Below, in pieces: positions 1 to 6,928 of a stretch of DNA of 23,023 nucleotides. The notes under the pieces were generated by a model. That model made no database searches. It had not been told where the DNA came from and was given only the letters and a program-made list of their open reading frames with translations. The translations under genes and the position numbers were made by a program. The first letter of the stretch is position 1; each line of letters opens with the position of its first letter. The DNA comes from Chloroflexota bacterium (GTDB lineage: Bacteria > Chloroflexota > Anaerolineae > Anaerolineales > Villigracilaceae): NCBI GenBank assembly GCA_026389975.1, contig JAPLGV010000520.1, positions 1 to 23,023 on the forward strand, written 5' to 3'.

Positions 1-37
1 CAAAGGTCACGAACCCCCAAAGACCGGGGCCAGGTGG

Positions 38-101
38 GCACGAAAGAAAAGCCTTCATCACTTATCCTTTGTGTACGTCGTGTCCTTCGTGTTAAAGACC
101 T
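38..101. repeat. Dispersed CACGAA/TTCGTG repeat, copy 1
   Basis: The stretch begins with GGCACGAAAG and ends with GTGTCCTTCGTG, an imperfect inverted arrangement of the motif CACGAAGGxCAC. The same motif recurs at 9153-9180 and 22971-23020. It has no coding potential that I trust. It looks like a copy of an interspersed intergenic repeat; the family assignment is inference from three copies in one window. Confidence 0.5.
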
Positions 102-158
102 TTTTGCAGTGGACTCACCTTTGGCTCCTTTGATTCAGGGTGAAAAAATAAAAACACC

Positions 159-187
159 TTGACAGTCCTGCCATCCTCGGTTACCCT
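159..187 (+). promoter_or_regulatory. Candidate promoter for the DEAD-box helicase
   Basis: A perfect -35 TTGACA (159-164) is followed after 17 bases by TACCCT (182-187), a weak -10. Transcription from here would give a leader of about 95 bases before the GTG start at 290, with a small CAGCAG/CTGCTG hairpin at 212-226. The strong -35 and exact spacing support it; the -10 does not. Confidence 0.4.
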
Positions 188-289
188 ACTTCCACATAAT
201 CGCATTAGTTCAGCAGTCGCTGCTGTTGTTCGTTTGAGCACCGCTCGATCCCCCCAACACCCCCGGACTTCTGAAGAAAAGGAATATTC

Positions 290-1564
290 GTGAGCTTTAA
301 CCAATTCAACCTGGATCCGCGCCTGCAAGCGGGGATCAACCATCTCGGCTATACCGAAGCAACGCCCATCCAAATTGCCGCCCTGCCGCCTGCCCTGGCC
401 GGGAAAGACCTGATCGCCACTGCCCAGACCGGCACCGGCAAAACCGCGGTGTTCGTCCTGCCTATTTTACAGAAACTGTTGACCGGCCCGCGCAACCGCA
501 CCCGGGCGCTGATCGTCACCCCCACGCGCGAACTCGCCGAACAGATCCACGAATCCATCCGGGACCTGGGAACCGGTACGAACATCCGCAGCGCCACCAT
601 CTACGGAGGCGTGGGCCCCGCGCCCCAGGTGCGCGCCCTGCGCGACGGGGTCGAAATCCTGGTCGCCTGCCCCGGCCGCCTGCTGGATCATCTCAACCAG
701 GGCAATGCCAGGCTTCAGGGTGTGGAAATCCTGGTGCTCGATGAGGCCGACCGCATGTTCGATATGGGCTTCCTGCCAGACGTGAAACGCATCCTTAAAC
801 ACATCCCTGCCAAACGGCAAACCATGCTCTTCTCGGCTACTTTCCCGGCGGAGATCGAAAGGCTGGCCGCTCAAACGCTGACTCACCCGCAACGGATCGC
901 CGTCGGTCTCAGCTGCCCGGCGCGCACCGTGGCGCACGCTCTTTATCCCGTGCCCCAGCACCTGAAGACCTCCCTGCTGCTGGCACTGCTCAAACGTACC
1001 GACACCAACTCGGTGCTGGTCTTCACCCGCACCAAACACCGCGCCGAGAAATTGTCCCGCCAGATCGGGGTAGCCGGGTTCCGCGCCACCAGCCTGCACA
1101 GCGACCGCTCGCAGGGCCAGCGCCAGTCGGCGTTGGCCGGCTTCAAGAGCGGCCATTACCAGGTGATGGTTGCGACCGACATCGCCGCCCGCGGTCTGGA
1201 CGTGGAAGGCATCTCGCACGTCATCAACTTCGACATGCCCGCCACCTCCGACGATTACATCCACCGCATCGGGCGCACTGGCCGCGCCGAACACACCGGC
1301 GACGCCTTCACCCTGGTCACCCCGGATGATAAGGATATGGTGCGCGCCCTCGAAAAGATCATGGGCAAGCCCTTGCCGCACCAGACCCTGGACGGATTCA
1401 ACTACACCGCCCCGGCTCCGGACCGCCCTGCCTCTGCCCCACGCGGACCGCGCCGCGCTCCGGCTGTCTCATCTCCGAAAGGAAAACCCGCCTACCGGCA
1501 AACGCCGCGCTCCGCTCCCAACCGGAGCCTGCGCCAGAAATATGCTGGCGGAAGAACGAAGTAA
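290..1564 (+). CDS. DEAD-box ATP-dependent RNA helicase (RhlE-like)
   Basis: A 424-residue cytoplasmic RNA helicase that remodels RNA duplexes using ATP. Motifs appear in the expected order: an N-terminal Phe/Gln Q-motif region (3-32), Walker A AQTGTGKT (45-52), PTRELAEQ, DEAD (151-154), SAT (182-184), the RecA2 block ATDIAARGLDVEG, and motif VI HRIGRTGR (325-332). Motif Ib reads CPGR instead of the usual TPGR. From about residue 375 the tail is Pro/Arg/Lys-rich and ends basic (RQKYAGGRTK), typical of RNA-binding tails in this family. The start is GTG, chosen because AAAAGGAA lies just upstream and the Q-motif Phe follows at once. Family membership is certain. Assignment to RhlE rather than another DEAD subgroup is by general resemblance only. 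Confidence 0.95.
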   Translation: MSFNQFNLDPRLQAGINHLGYTEATPIQIAALPPALAGKDLIATAQTGTGKTAVFVLPILQKLLTGPRNRTRALIVTPTRELAEQIHESIRDLGTGTNIRSATIYGGVGPAPQVRALRDGVEILVACPGRLLDHLNQGNARLQGVEILVLDEADRMFDMGFLPDVKRILKHIPAKRQTMLFSATFPAEIERLAAQTLTHPQRIAVGLSCPARTVAHALYPVPQHLKTSLLLALLKRTDTNSVLVFTRTKHRAEKLSRQIGVAGFRATSLHSDRSQGQRQSALAGFKSGHYQVMVATDIAARGLDVEGISHVINFDMPATSDDYIHRIGRTGRAEHTGDAFTLVTPDDKDMVRALEKIMGKPLPHQTLDGFNYTAPAPDRPASAPRGPRRAPAVSSPKGKPAYRQTPRSAPNRSLRQKYAGGRTK

Positions 1565-1584
1565 ACCCGGTTTTGAATCTCCCG

Positions 1585-1622
1585 GCGCACCAGATTCCCT
1601 GCAGGGACTTGGTGCGCAGTTT
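1585..1622 (+). terminator. Intrinsic terminator after the helicase
   Basis: GCGCACCA (1585-1592) pairs with TGGTGCGC (1610-1617), and an inner TCCCTGCAGGGA palindrome sits in the loop. An AGTTTATTTATT tail follows. It begins about 20 bases after the helicase stop codon. Confidence 0.7.
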
Positions 1623-1657
1623 ATTTATTAAGTGATGTTAATAAAGGGTATTGGGTC

Positions 1658-1663
1658 TATAAT
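1658..1663 (+). promoter_or_regulatory. Candidate -10 box for the Nudix gene
   Basis: An exact TATAAT lies 75 bases before the Nudix start and after the helicase terminator, so an independent promoter is expected here. No convincing -35 was found at 16-18 bases upstream. Confidence 0.35.
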
Positions 1664-1737
1664 TTCCATCTGGAAGCGTTTCTCAAAAAGCTCTCAACTG
1701 GCTGCTCGACCAGCCGGCCTGTGCAGGAAGGTAATCC

Positions 1738-2172
1738 ATGCGCGCAAAATTCCCCGTCACCGTCCATCTCTTCTTTTTCCGCGGCGACCAGATCCTGCTC
1801 CTCCGGCGCTACCAGACCGGCTACATGGACGGGCATTACAGCCTCCCGGCCGGGCACCTGGACGGGGAGGAAACGGTCCGCATGGCAGGGGTCCGGGAAG
1901 CGCGCGAAGAGATCGGGGTCCGGATTGACCCGGCGGATATGGTCTTCGCCGGAGTGTTCCACCGTCACGAAGGCGATGAGCGGGTGGACTTTTTCGTTCA
2001 GGTGCGGAATTGGAGCGGGGAACCGGTCAACGCCGAACCGGGGAAGTGCGACGAACTGCGCTGGGTGGACCTCGACGCCCTGCCGGAGAATATCGTCCCC
2101 TACGTCCGGCGGGCGATTGAGAATTTTCGGGCCGGGATTCCGTTTGAAGAATTTGGCTGGAAGAAGGATTAA
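1738..2172 (+). CDS. Nudix hydrolase (MutT-like)
   Basis: A 144-residue hydrolase of nucleoside diphosphates linked to another moiety. The Nudix box is complete at residues 39-61: G39, x5, E45, x7, then REAREEIGV, which supplies the Glu residues that bind Mg2+. The length is that of a single-domain Nudix enzyme. The ATG has a good Shine-Dalgarno (AGGAAGG, 1724-1730). The strand before the box (ILLLRRYQTGYMDGHYSLP) resembles Nudix proteins annotated as NUDIX/MutT or pyrophosphohydrolases, but substrate cannot be told from sequence. It is flanked by terminators on both sides and so is probably monocistronic. Confidence 0.9.
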   Translation: MRAKFPVTVHLFFFRGDQILLLRRYQTGYMDGHYSLPAGHLDGEETVRMAGVREAREEIGVRIDPADMVFAGVFHRHEGDERVDFFVQVRNWSGEPVNAEPGKCDELRWVDLDALPENIVPYVRRAIENFRAGIPFEEFGWKKD

Positions 2173-2212
2173 GTCTGTCTCCAGGTGACAATTCCACTGG
2201 ATCGCCACTCAA

Positions 2213-2248
2213 AACACAACGGCGCACGTGACGGTACGCCGTTGTGTT
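2213..2248 (-). terminator. Terminator between convergent Nudix and lipoprotein genes
   Basis: AACACAACGGCG (2213-2224) and CGCCGTTGTGTT (2237-2248) form a perfect 12-bp stem with a 12-base loop. Read on the minus strand the stem is followed by TTTT, so it mainly serves the lipoprotein gene. It may also stop Nudix readthrough. Confidence 0.85.
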
Positions 2249-2259
2249 CGTAGAATTTG

Positions 2260-3729
2260 TTACGGCTGTGCGGTTGGCGGGAAGTAGATGTACAGCACCT
2301 GGCCCAGGTTTTCGTCCCAGCGGCCGTAATGGGTGCGGTCAGCCATCTCGGCCACCGCGGCCAGCGGCACCAGGCGCGCCGCGGTCCCTTGCCCCGGGTA
2401 AGCGTACGTTCCAACCTGCATCCAATCTCCCGGCTGGGTGTTGGCTGGGTTATCCGGGAAATCCTCCCCGGCAGCCGGCATCAAAGACTGGACGTAAGCC
2501 CGGTCTGGGTTCAAACGCACCCACAGTCTGGCTTCGAAACGTAAGCCCTGGAAAGCCTGGTGAATGTGGGGCTTATCCTGCGCCGCCTGCTCATGGTCCT
2601 CCTGCGCAAAGACCAGCATCACCTCCAAATCAGGCATCTTCGAGCGCAGGTCAATATAGCGGCCTGTGCTTTGGCGGAACGGCCAGTCGCGGGCTGCTTC
2701 CTCCGGTGTGGCTAAATCGGCCGGCCAGGTTGAAAGCGTGAGCGCGCCGTTATCCAGCAGAGCTTGGGTAAGCGCAACCGAGTAGGTGCGTTTCCCAAAT
2801 ATGACCGGGACGCGCCAGCTTAAGACATAGTCACTGGCGCTGATGTTGCCGCTGCCGTCCAGGTCGAGGTAGGCGCGGCCCACTGCGTCAGTGTGTTCAT
2901 CCGTGTAGGTCGCGTCCCAGCGGACGTTGGTATAAGTCAGGTTGATCGCCGCCGAACTGTAACTGGCCGGGTAGTTGTAAAAGGGATTGTAGACCGACTG
3001 ACCGGCATCGTTCAAAAAGCCGGCCTCCAGGCACGCGAGCGTATCCACCGTAGGGTTTTCGCGTCCGACAAAATACTGCACTCCCGGCAACAGGTCACCG
3101 TACAGCGAAAAAACATTGACAACTGCAATGCCCGCATCCGAAAAGGCATACAGGCCTACTTCCTCGGTCAGTGGCGTGACATGGATAAGCGATGAGATGT
3201 AACGCCCCTCTTTATCGGGAATGAGACCGGACGCGAAGCGGATCACGTCCCGCAATACCCGGATGGACTGCTCACCGCCATAGTCAAATGCGCCGCTGCT
3301 CTGGACCCCGGTCATGGCATCCGTTTGACCGGGCCACAGGTAGCTGACCTGGATGAGACCAATCGAGGTGAGGTCCGGGTCCGTTATAAAGCCTCCCTCC
3401 GCGCTGAAAATTGGCGAAGCGACCACCACCACCCCTGCCCCCTCCGGATAACGCGCCGCCTGCGGCGCGGCAACCATCACGGCAATATCCCCGACTACCT
3501 CCGAATTGATATAAGTGGTCTGGATTTGCCCGCTAAAACTCACTAACGGGCAATCGAGTGGACAGGAGAGAGAGGTCTCGCCGTTATCGCAGAAGCCATT
3601 CCCGCACAGGGGTTCAGGAGTCGGTGAGGGAGCCGCGCTGGCAACCGGGCTGCATCCAACGAGGCTTGCGCCGAGCATGGCTAAGGCAAACAGGGTCAGG
3701 GTCAAAGAAAGAATCCGGGAGCATTTCAT
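2260..3729 (-). CDS. Secreted lipoprotein with Cys-rich motif and EF-hand-like loop
   Basis: A 489-residue protein of unknown function. The N-terminus is a lipoprotein signal: a hydrophobic stretch (6-24) and lipobox LVGC with the lipid-attached Cys at 26, so it is expected on the outer face of the membrane. After a Ser/Pro/Thr linker comes CGNGFCDNGE plus CPLDC (42-60), a four-Cys motif also seen in many extracellular proteins. Residues 289-300 read DLDGSGNISASD, a perfect 12-residue EF-hand/dockerin-type calcium loop (D1, D3, S5, G6, I8, D12), but only one copy is present. The remainder is not recognisable to me. The ATG has a GGAGG site (3735-3739) five bases upstream. No partner gene is adjacent on the same strand, so context gives no function. 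Confidence 0.85.
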   Translation of the reverse strand: MKCSRILSLTLTLFALAMLGASLVGCSPVASAAPSPTPEPLCGNGFCDNGETSLSCPLDCPLVSFSGQIQTTYINSEVVGDIAVMVAAPQAARYPEGAGVVVVASPIFSAEGGFITDPDLTSIGLIQVSYLWPGQTDAMTGVQSSGAFDYGGEQSIRVLRDVIRFASGLIPDKEGRYISSLIHVTPLTEEVGLYAFSDAGIAVVNVFSLYGDLLPGVQYFVGRENPTVDTLACLEAGFLNDAGQSVYNPFYNYPASYSSAAINLTYTNVRWDATYTDEHTDAVGRAYLDLDGSGNISASDYVLSWRVPVIFGKRTYSVALTQALLDNGALTLSTWPADLATPEEAARDWPFRQSTGRYIDLRSKMPDLEVMLVFAQEDHEQAAQDKPHIHQAFQGLRFEARLWVRLNPDRAYVQSLMPAAGEDFPDNPANTQPGDWMQVGTYAYPGQGTAARLVPLAAVAEMADRTHYGRWDENLGQVLYIYFPPTAQP

Positions 3730-3780
3730 TTCATCCTCCGGGGTTCATTGTAGCACGAGCCAAAACCCTGCTGGAAGGGT

Positions 3781-3857
3781 TCTTTGGGAATCTCCGTGAA
3801 AATAGGAAATATATGGGGTGTCCCCCTTTTCCGCCTCACCCCGCTAATTCCCAAAGA
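3781..3857. repeat. Nested inverted repeat in divergent intergenic region
   Basis: The 302-base gap between the divergent lipoprotein and aminotransferase genes (3730-4031) holds this structure, a promoter and a terminator. TCTTTGGGAAT (3781-3791) is the exact reverse complement of 3847-3857. Inside lies a second pair, GGGGTG (3815-3820) and CACCCC (3837-3842). It could be an RNA structure, a small MITE-like relic or a regulator site. Confidence 0.6.
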
Positions 3858-3872
3858 GACACCGGAAGAGGG

Positions 3873-3901
3873 TTGCAAGGATGAAAAAAACACGGTAATA
3901 T
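3873..3901 (+). promoter_or_regulatory. Promoter of the aminotransferase
   Basis: TTGCAA (3873-3878) and TAATAT (3896-3901) are separated by exactly 17 bases. Transcription would start near 3908, giving a leader of about 125 bases that contains the terminator at 3965-3998. Confidence 0.6.
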
Positions 3902-3943
3902 TGTGTTGCCATGCTTCGAATCCTACTCATATTCGTCTTGCTT

Positions 3944-3998
3944 GGCTTTACAAAGTCAGCGAAGCCTGACAGGTGAATCATACCTGCCAGGTTTTTTT
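3944..3998 (+). terminator. Leader terminator / possible attenuator
   Basis: CCTGACAGGT (3965-3974) pairs with ACCTGCCAGG (3982-3991) with one mismatch, followed by seven T residues (3992-3998): a textbook intrinsic terminator. No plus-strand gene lies upstream, and it sits between the promoter and the aminotransferase start. GGCTT (3944-3948) can pair with AAGCC (3962-3966), which would take away the first bases of the terminator stem, so an alternative fold exists. Confidence 0.7.
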
Positions 3999-4031
3999 GT
4001 CGTTGTCCATATCCTAACGTAAGGAGTAAGA

Positions 4032-5258
4032 ATGCAGACACCCTGGGAATATCGGTACGCGAACCGGACACAGCGGATGGGGAGTTCGGTCATCCGTGAA
4101 TTGCTCAAACTGACCGAGCAGCCGGATATCATCTCTTTTGGGGGAGGCTTGCCTGCCCCGGAAGTTTTCCCCATCAAACAATTCCAGGAAGCATGCAATT
4201 ATGTGCTTGAGCACGATGGCCCGCAATCGTTGCAATACAGCACAACCGAGGGTTATCGTCCTCTGCGGGAAATGATCGCCCGTCACACCGGTCGCTACTC
4301 GGTCACGATTACACCAGATAATATCCTGATCACCTCCGGCTCCCAGCAAGCGCTGGATTTCCTCGGACGGGTCTTCATCAACCAGGGCGACCACATCGTG
4401 GTCGAATCGCCCACTTACCTCGGCGCGTTGCAAGCCTGGAATGCTTACGGGGCGCAGTACATCTCCGTGCCGTCCGATGAAAATGGCATGGTGACATCTG
4501 AACTGGAAAAAGCGCTGCGCATCGGACCGAAATTCATCTACGTGCTCCCGAACTTTCAGAACCCGAGTGGCACGACCCTCAGCCTGGAACGCCGCAAGCA
4601 GTTGGTCGAACTGGCTGACCGGTACGGCGTCCCGATCGTCGAAGACGACCCCTACGGGCAGTTGCGATTCGAGGGCGAACATTTACCCTCGCTCGTCTCG
4701 CTGGACAGCCAGTACCGCGGCGACGACGGCTGTTACACCGGGAACGTCATTTATCTGAGCACCTTCTCCAAACTGCTCGCCCCCGGCATCCGCCTGGCCT
4801 GGGTGGTCGCGCCGGAACAGGTCATCCGCAAACTGGTCCAGGCCAAACAGGCCGCGGACTTGAATACCGCCGCTTTCAACCAGATGGTGGCTTTTGAGGT
4901 GGCCAAGGGCGGCTTCCTGGATGAACATGTCAAATTCATCATCAAAGTATACAAAGAACGCCGCGACGTGATGATCGAGACCATGGAAGAACTATTCCCG
5001 CACGAAGTGCGCTGGACCAAACCGCAAGGTGGCATGTTCCTGTGGGGCATACTGCCAGAATGGATGGACGCGGCCGATGTGCTCAAAATTGCCATCGAAC
5101 GCAAAGTAGCCTTCGTACCGGGTGCGTCCTTCCACCCGAATGGTGGCGGGAATAACACCATGCGCATCAATTTCTCTTATTCCAACCCGGATAAAATTCG
5201 GGAGGGTGTGACCCGGTTGGGGACTCTGCTGAAGGAATTGGTGGCAAAACATAAGTAA
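4032..5258 (+). CDS. PLP-dependent aminotransferase (fold type I, 2-aminoadipate/LysN-like)
   Basis: A 408-residue cytoplasmic class I/II aminotransferase that moves an amino group between an amino acid and a 2-oxo acid. Visible marks are SGSQQALDF (PLP phosphate contact), NFQNPSGTT with the conserved Asn, VEDDPYG with the Asp that binds the pyridine nitrogen, and STFSKLLAPGIRLAW with the Schiff-base Lys at residue 247. The length matches stand-alone enzymes related to the MocR C-terminal domain, here with no DNA-binding domain. The start has AAGGAG (4021-4026) six bases upstream. It follows a leader with an intrinsic terminator, suggesting conditional expression. Substrate is uncertain: 2-aminoadipate, aromatic and branched-chain enzymes all share these motifs. 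Confidence 0.92.
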   Translation: MQTPWEYRYANRTQRMGSSVIRELLKLTEQPDIISFGGGLPAPEVFPIKQFQEACNYVLEHDGPQSLQYSTTEGYRPLREMIARHTGRYSVTITPDNILITSGSQQALDFLGRVFINQGDHIVVESPTYLGALQAWNAYGAQYISVPSDENGMVTSELEKALRIGPKFIYVLPNFQNPSGTTLSLERRKQLVELADRYGVPIVEDDPYGQLRFEGEHLPSLVSLDSQYRGDDGCYTGNVIYLSTFSKLLAPGIRLAWVVAPEQVIRKLVQAKQAADLNTAAFNQMVAFEVAKGGFLDEHVKFIIKVYKERRDVMIETMEELFPHEVRWTKPQGGMFLWGILPEWMDAADVLKIAIERKVAFVPGASFHPNGGGNNTMRINFSYSNPDKIREGVTRLGTLLKELVAKHK

Positions 5259-5263
5259 CATGC

Positions 5264-5299
5264 AAAACTCCCGCAGGCCGAAACTTGCGGGAGTTTTTT
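5264..5299. terminator. Bidirectional terminator between aminotransferase and malic enzyme
   Basis: AAAACTCCCGCA and TGCGGGAGTTTT form a strong stem, with a T-run on the plus strand ending at 5299 and a shorter T-run on the minus strand. It lies between two convergent genes. Confidence 0.9.
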
Positions 5300-5314
5300 A
5301 TTCGCTAAGGCTGT

Positions 5315-6664
5315 TTATTCGTGAATATAAGGCACGTAGTCAGCACGCGCCAGACCCTGTTCGATGGCTTTCAAAGCCACAGCATGGGCAACTGCCATAT
5401 GCAGCTTCCGGTCGAGCGGATTGGGGACTAACTGGTCGTCTGTCGTGTGGTTGGCGATCGCCTGCGCAGCGGCCAACAGCATCTCGTCGGATATACGCGG
5501 CGACCAGGTATCCACTGCGCCGCGGAAGATGCCCGGAAAGCCCAACACATTGTTGACCAACTTCCCGTCCGCAGCGAAGGCTGCACCATTTTTAAGTGCC
5601 ACTTCGGGTTCAATTTCCGGACGCGGGTTGGAGATGGCCAGGATGATCTGTCCCTTGCGCACCATTTCTGGCTTGATGAGGCCTTGCGCACCGGTAGTGG
5701 AGACAACAATATCGCAGTTGGCCATGATCTCTTTCAGGTTGGATCGTTTGCCGCCGTTGGCTTCGTGGCGTGCCAGGGCTTCTTCACTCAAGTCCGCACC
5801 CCAGACCGGGTTGCCGGTAATGCGCATGAGCATCCTGGCAATGGCGTTCCCGGCCGCGCCCAGGCCAATTTGCCCAATGACGGCCTTGCCCAGATCTTTC
5901 TTGAGCTTGCGGCAAGCCACTGTCAGCACAGCTGTGGTAACCACAGCTGTCCCATGCTGGTCATCGTGCATGACCGGGATATCAAGTTGCTTCTGGAGTT
6001 CTTCTTCGATCCTGAAGCAACGCGGGGCAGAAATATCTTCCAGCTGGATGGCAGCAAAGGTGGGGGCAATGGCAGCCACGATCTTGATGATCTCGTCGGG
6101 GTCCTTGGTGTTCAGCAGGATGGGTACACCCGAAAGGCCCACCAGCGTCTCCATCAGCATGGCCTTGCCCTCCATAACGGGCATCCCGGCCAAAGGTCCG
6201 ATATCACCCAGGCCGAGGATGGCCGTCCCGTCAGTGACGATTGCCACCAAGTGACTGATGGACGTGTAGGTATGCGCCAGTTTCGGATCTTTGGCGATCT
6301 TCATGCAGACTTCCGCCACACCCGGTGTGTAGACCTTCTGCAAGGTTGCGATGGAATCGATTGGATAGCGGGAACGGACAGCAATCTTGCCCTTCAGGTG
6401 CAGGGCCATCACCTCGTCGCGCACGTCCAGAAGCTTTGTGCCGCGGTTTTTGCGGATGGTTTCCAGAATCAATTCCAAATGCTTTTCGTCGTCCGCAAAG
6501 ATGGTGATGTCGCGCACCACTTGATTGGTGCTCTCGTTGAGCAACTCGATATTGCCTACGTTTCCCCCTACGGCAGTAATGGCAGTCAGCAGACGGCCAA
6601 ACGTTCCTATCTCCTGGGCGTTAACCACCCGAACGATACGTAAAATTTTGTTTTCCCAGCTCAT
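5315..6664 (-). CDS. NAD(P)-dependent malic enzyme with N-terminal ACT domain
   Basis: Oxidative decarboxylation of malate to pyruvate and CO2 in the cytoplasm. About 449 residues. Residues 8-80 form an ACT regulatory domain (FGRLLTAITAVGGNVG followed by an alternating hydrophobic pattern), which in other proteins binds amino acids. The catalytic part has YTPGVAEV (Tyr112), TDGTAILGLGDIGP, MPVMEGKAML with the catalytic Lys, QLEDISAP and MHDDQHGTAVV for metal binding, and GLGAAGNAIA, the nucleotide-binding loop. I place the start at ATG 6664 because GAGG sits five bases upstream; a GTG at 6670 overlaps that ribosome site and is less likely. The ACT-malic enzyme architecture is known in Firmicutes and Chloroflexota. 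NAD versus NADP use cannot be decided by eye. Confidence 0.93.
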   Translation of the reverse strand: MSWENKILRIVRVVNAQEIGTFGRLLTAITAVGGNVGNIELLNESTNQVVRDITIFADDEKHLELILETIRKNRGTKLLDVRDEVMALHLKGKIAVRSRYPIDSIATLQKVYTPGVAEVCMKIAKDPKLAHTYTSISHLVAIVTDGTAILGLGDIGPLAGMPVMEGKAMLMETLVGLSGVPILLNTKDPDEIIKIVAAIAPTFAAIQLEDISAPRCFRIEEELQKQLDIPVMHDDQHGTAVVTTAVLTVACRKLKKDLGKAVIGQIGLGAAGNAIARMLMRITGNPVWGADLSEEALARHEANGGKRSNLKEIMANCDIVVSTTGAQGLIKPEMVRKGQIILAISNPRPEIEPEVALKNGAAFAADGKLVNNVLGFPGIFRGAVDTWSPRISDEMLLAAAQAIANHTTDDQLVPNPLDRKLHMAVAHAVALKAIEQGLARADYVPYIHE

Positions 6665-6684
6665 ATTCACCTCAATATGATGTT

Positions 6685-6774
6685 TACTGCTTTTGGCATA
6701 AATCTATGAACTTTCCTGTTTCGAAAGTTCCGGAAAAATCGGAATTCTACTGCTCTTAGCATAAATACGAGAAC
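6685..6774 (-). promoter_or_regulatory. Paired direct repeats and palindrome upstream of the malic enzyme
   Basis: Two 27-base direct repeats start TACTGCT and contain GCATAAAT (6685-6711 and 6748-6774); 21 of 27 positions agree and the spacing is 63 bases, near six helical turns. Between them is a perfect 8-bp inverted repeat, GAACTTTC (6708-6715) and GAAAGTTC (6723-6730). The block lies directly before the malic enzyme start and is a good operator candidate. The regulator is unknown. The rest of the gap to MoaA (6775-6928) shows only a weak GTCCCG/CGGGAC hairpin (6860-6880). Confidence 0.5.
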
Positions 6775-6928
6775 CTTGAACGATCAAAATACGGGTAATT
6801 ACAGCAATTTTGGTACACATCTTTGTACAGTACCCTGTGGTTCAGATATTTACGTGGTAGTCCCGGTTCCAGCACGGGACGCAGTACTCTGTAAATTCCG
6901 GCCACGCTTAGCATCTCCGGTTGGATTG

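Noticed and set aside
467..1381. Long antisense frame inside the DEAD-box helicase
   Set aside because: It is a GC-rich shadow with no start signal; the plus strand encodes every helicase motif.
3911..3930. tRNA-like T-loop TTCGAATCC upstream of the aminotransferase
   Set aside because: The flanking bases do not form the five-base-pair T-stem, and no acceptor or anticodon arm is found around it.
3784..3969. A 61-codon frame ending inside the leader terminator, as a leader peptide
   Set aside because: It begins before the promoter at 3873-3901, has no ribosome site, and shows no run of a regulatory amino acid.
5447..6643. 398-codon plus-strand frame opposite the malic enzyme
   Set aside because: The minus strand shows complete malic enzyme motifs, a ribosome site and a terminator; the opposite frame resembles no protein family.
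6860..6880. GTCCCG/CGGGAC hairpin as a moaA terminator or molybdenum cofactor riboswitch
   Set aside because: Six pairs with no T-run is weak for a terminator. The riboswitch normally precedes its gene; this lies 3' of moaA and lacks a complex fold.
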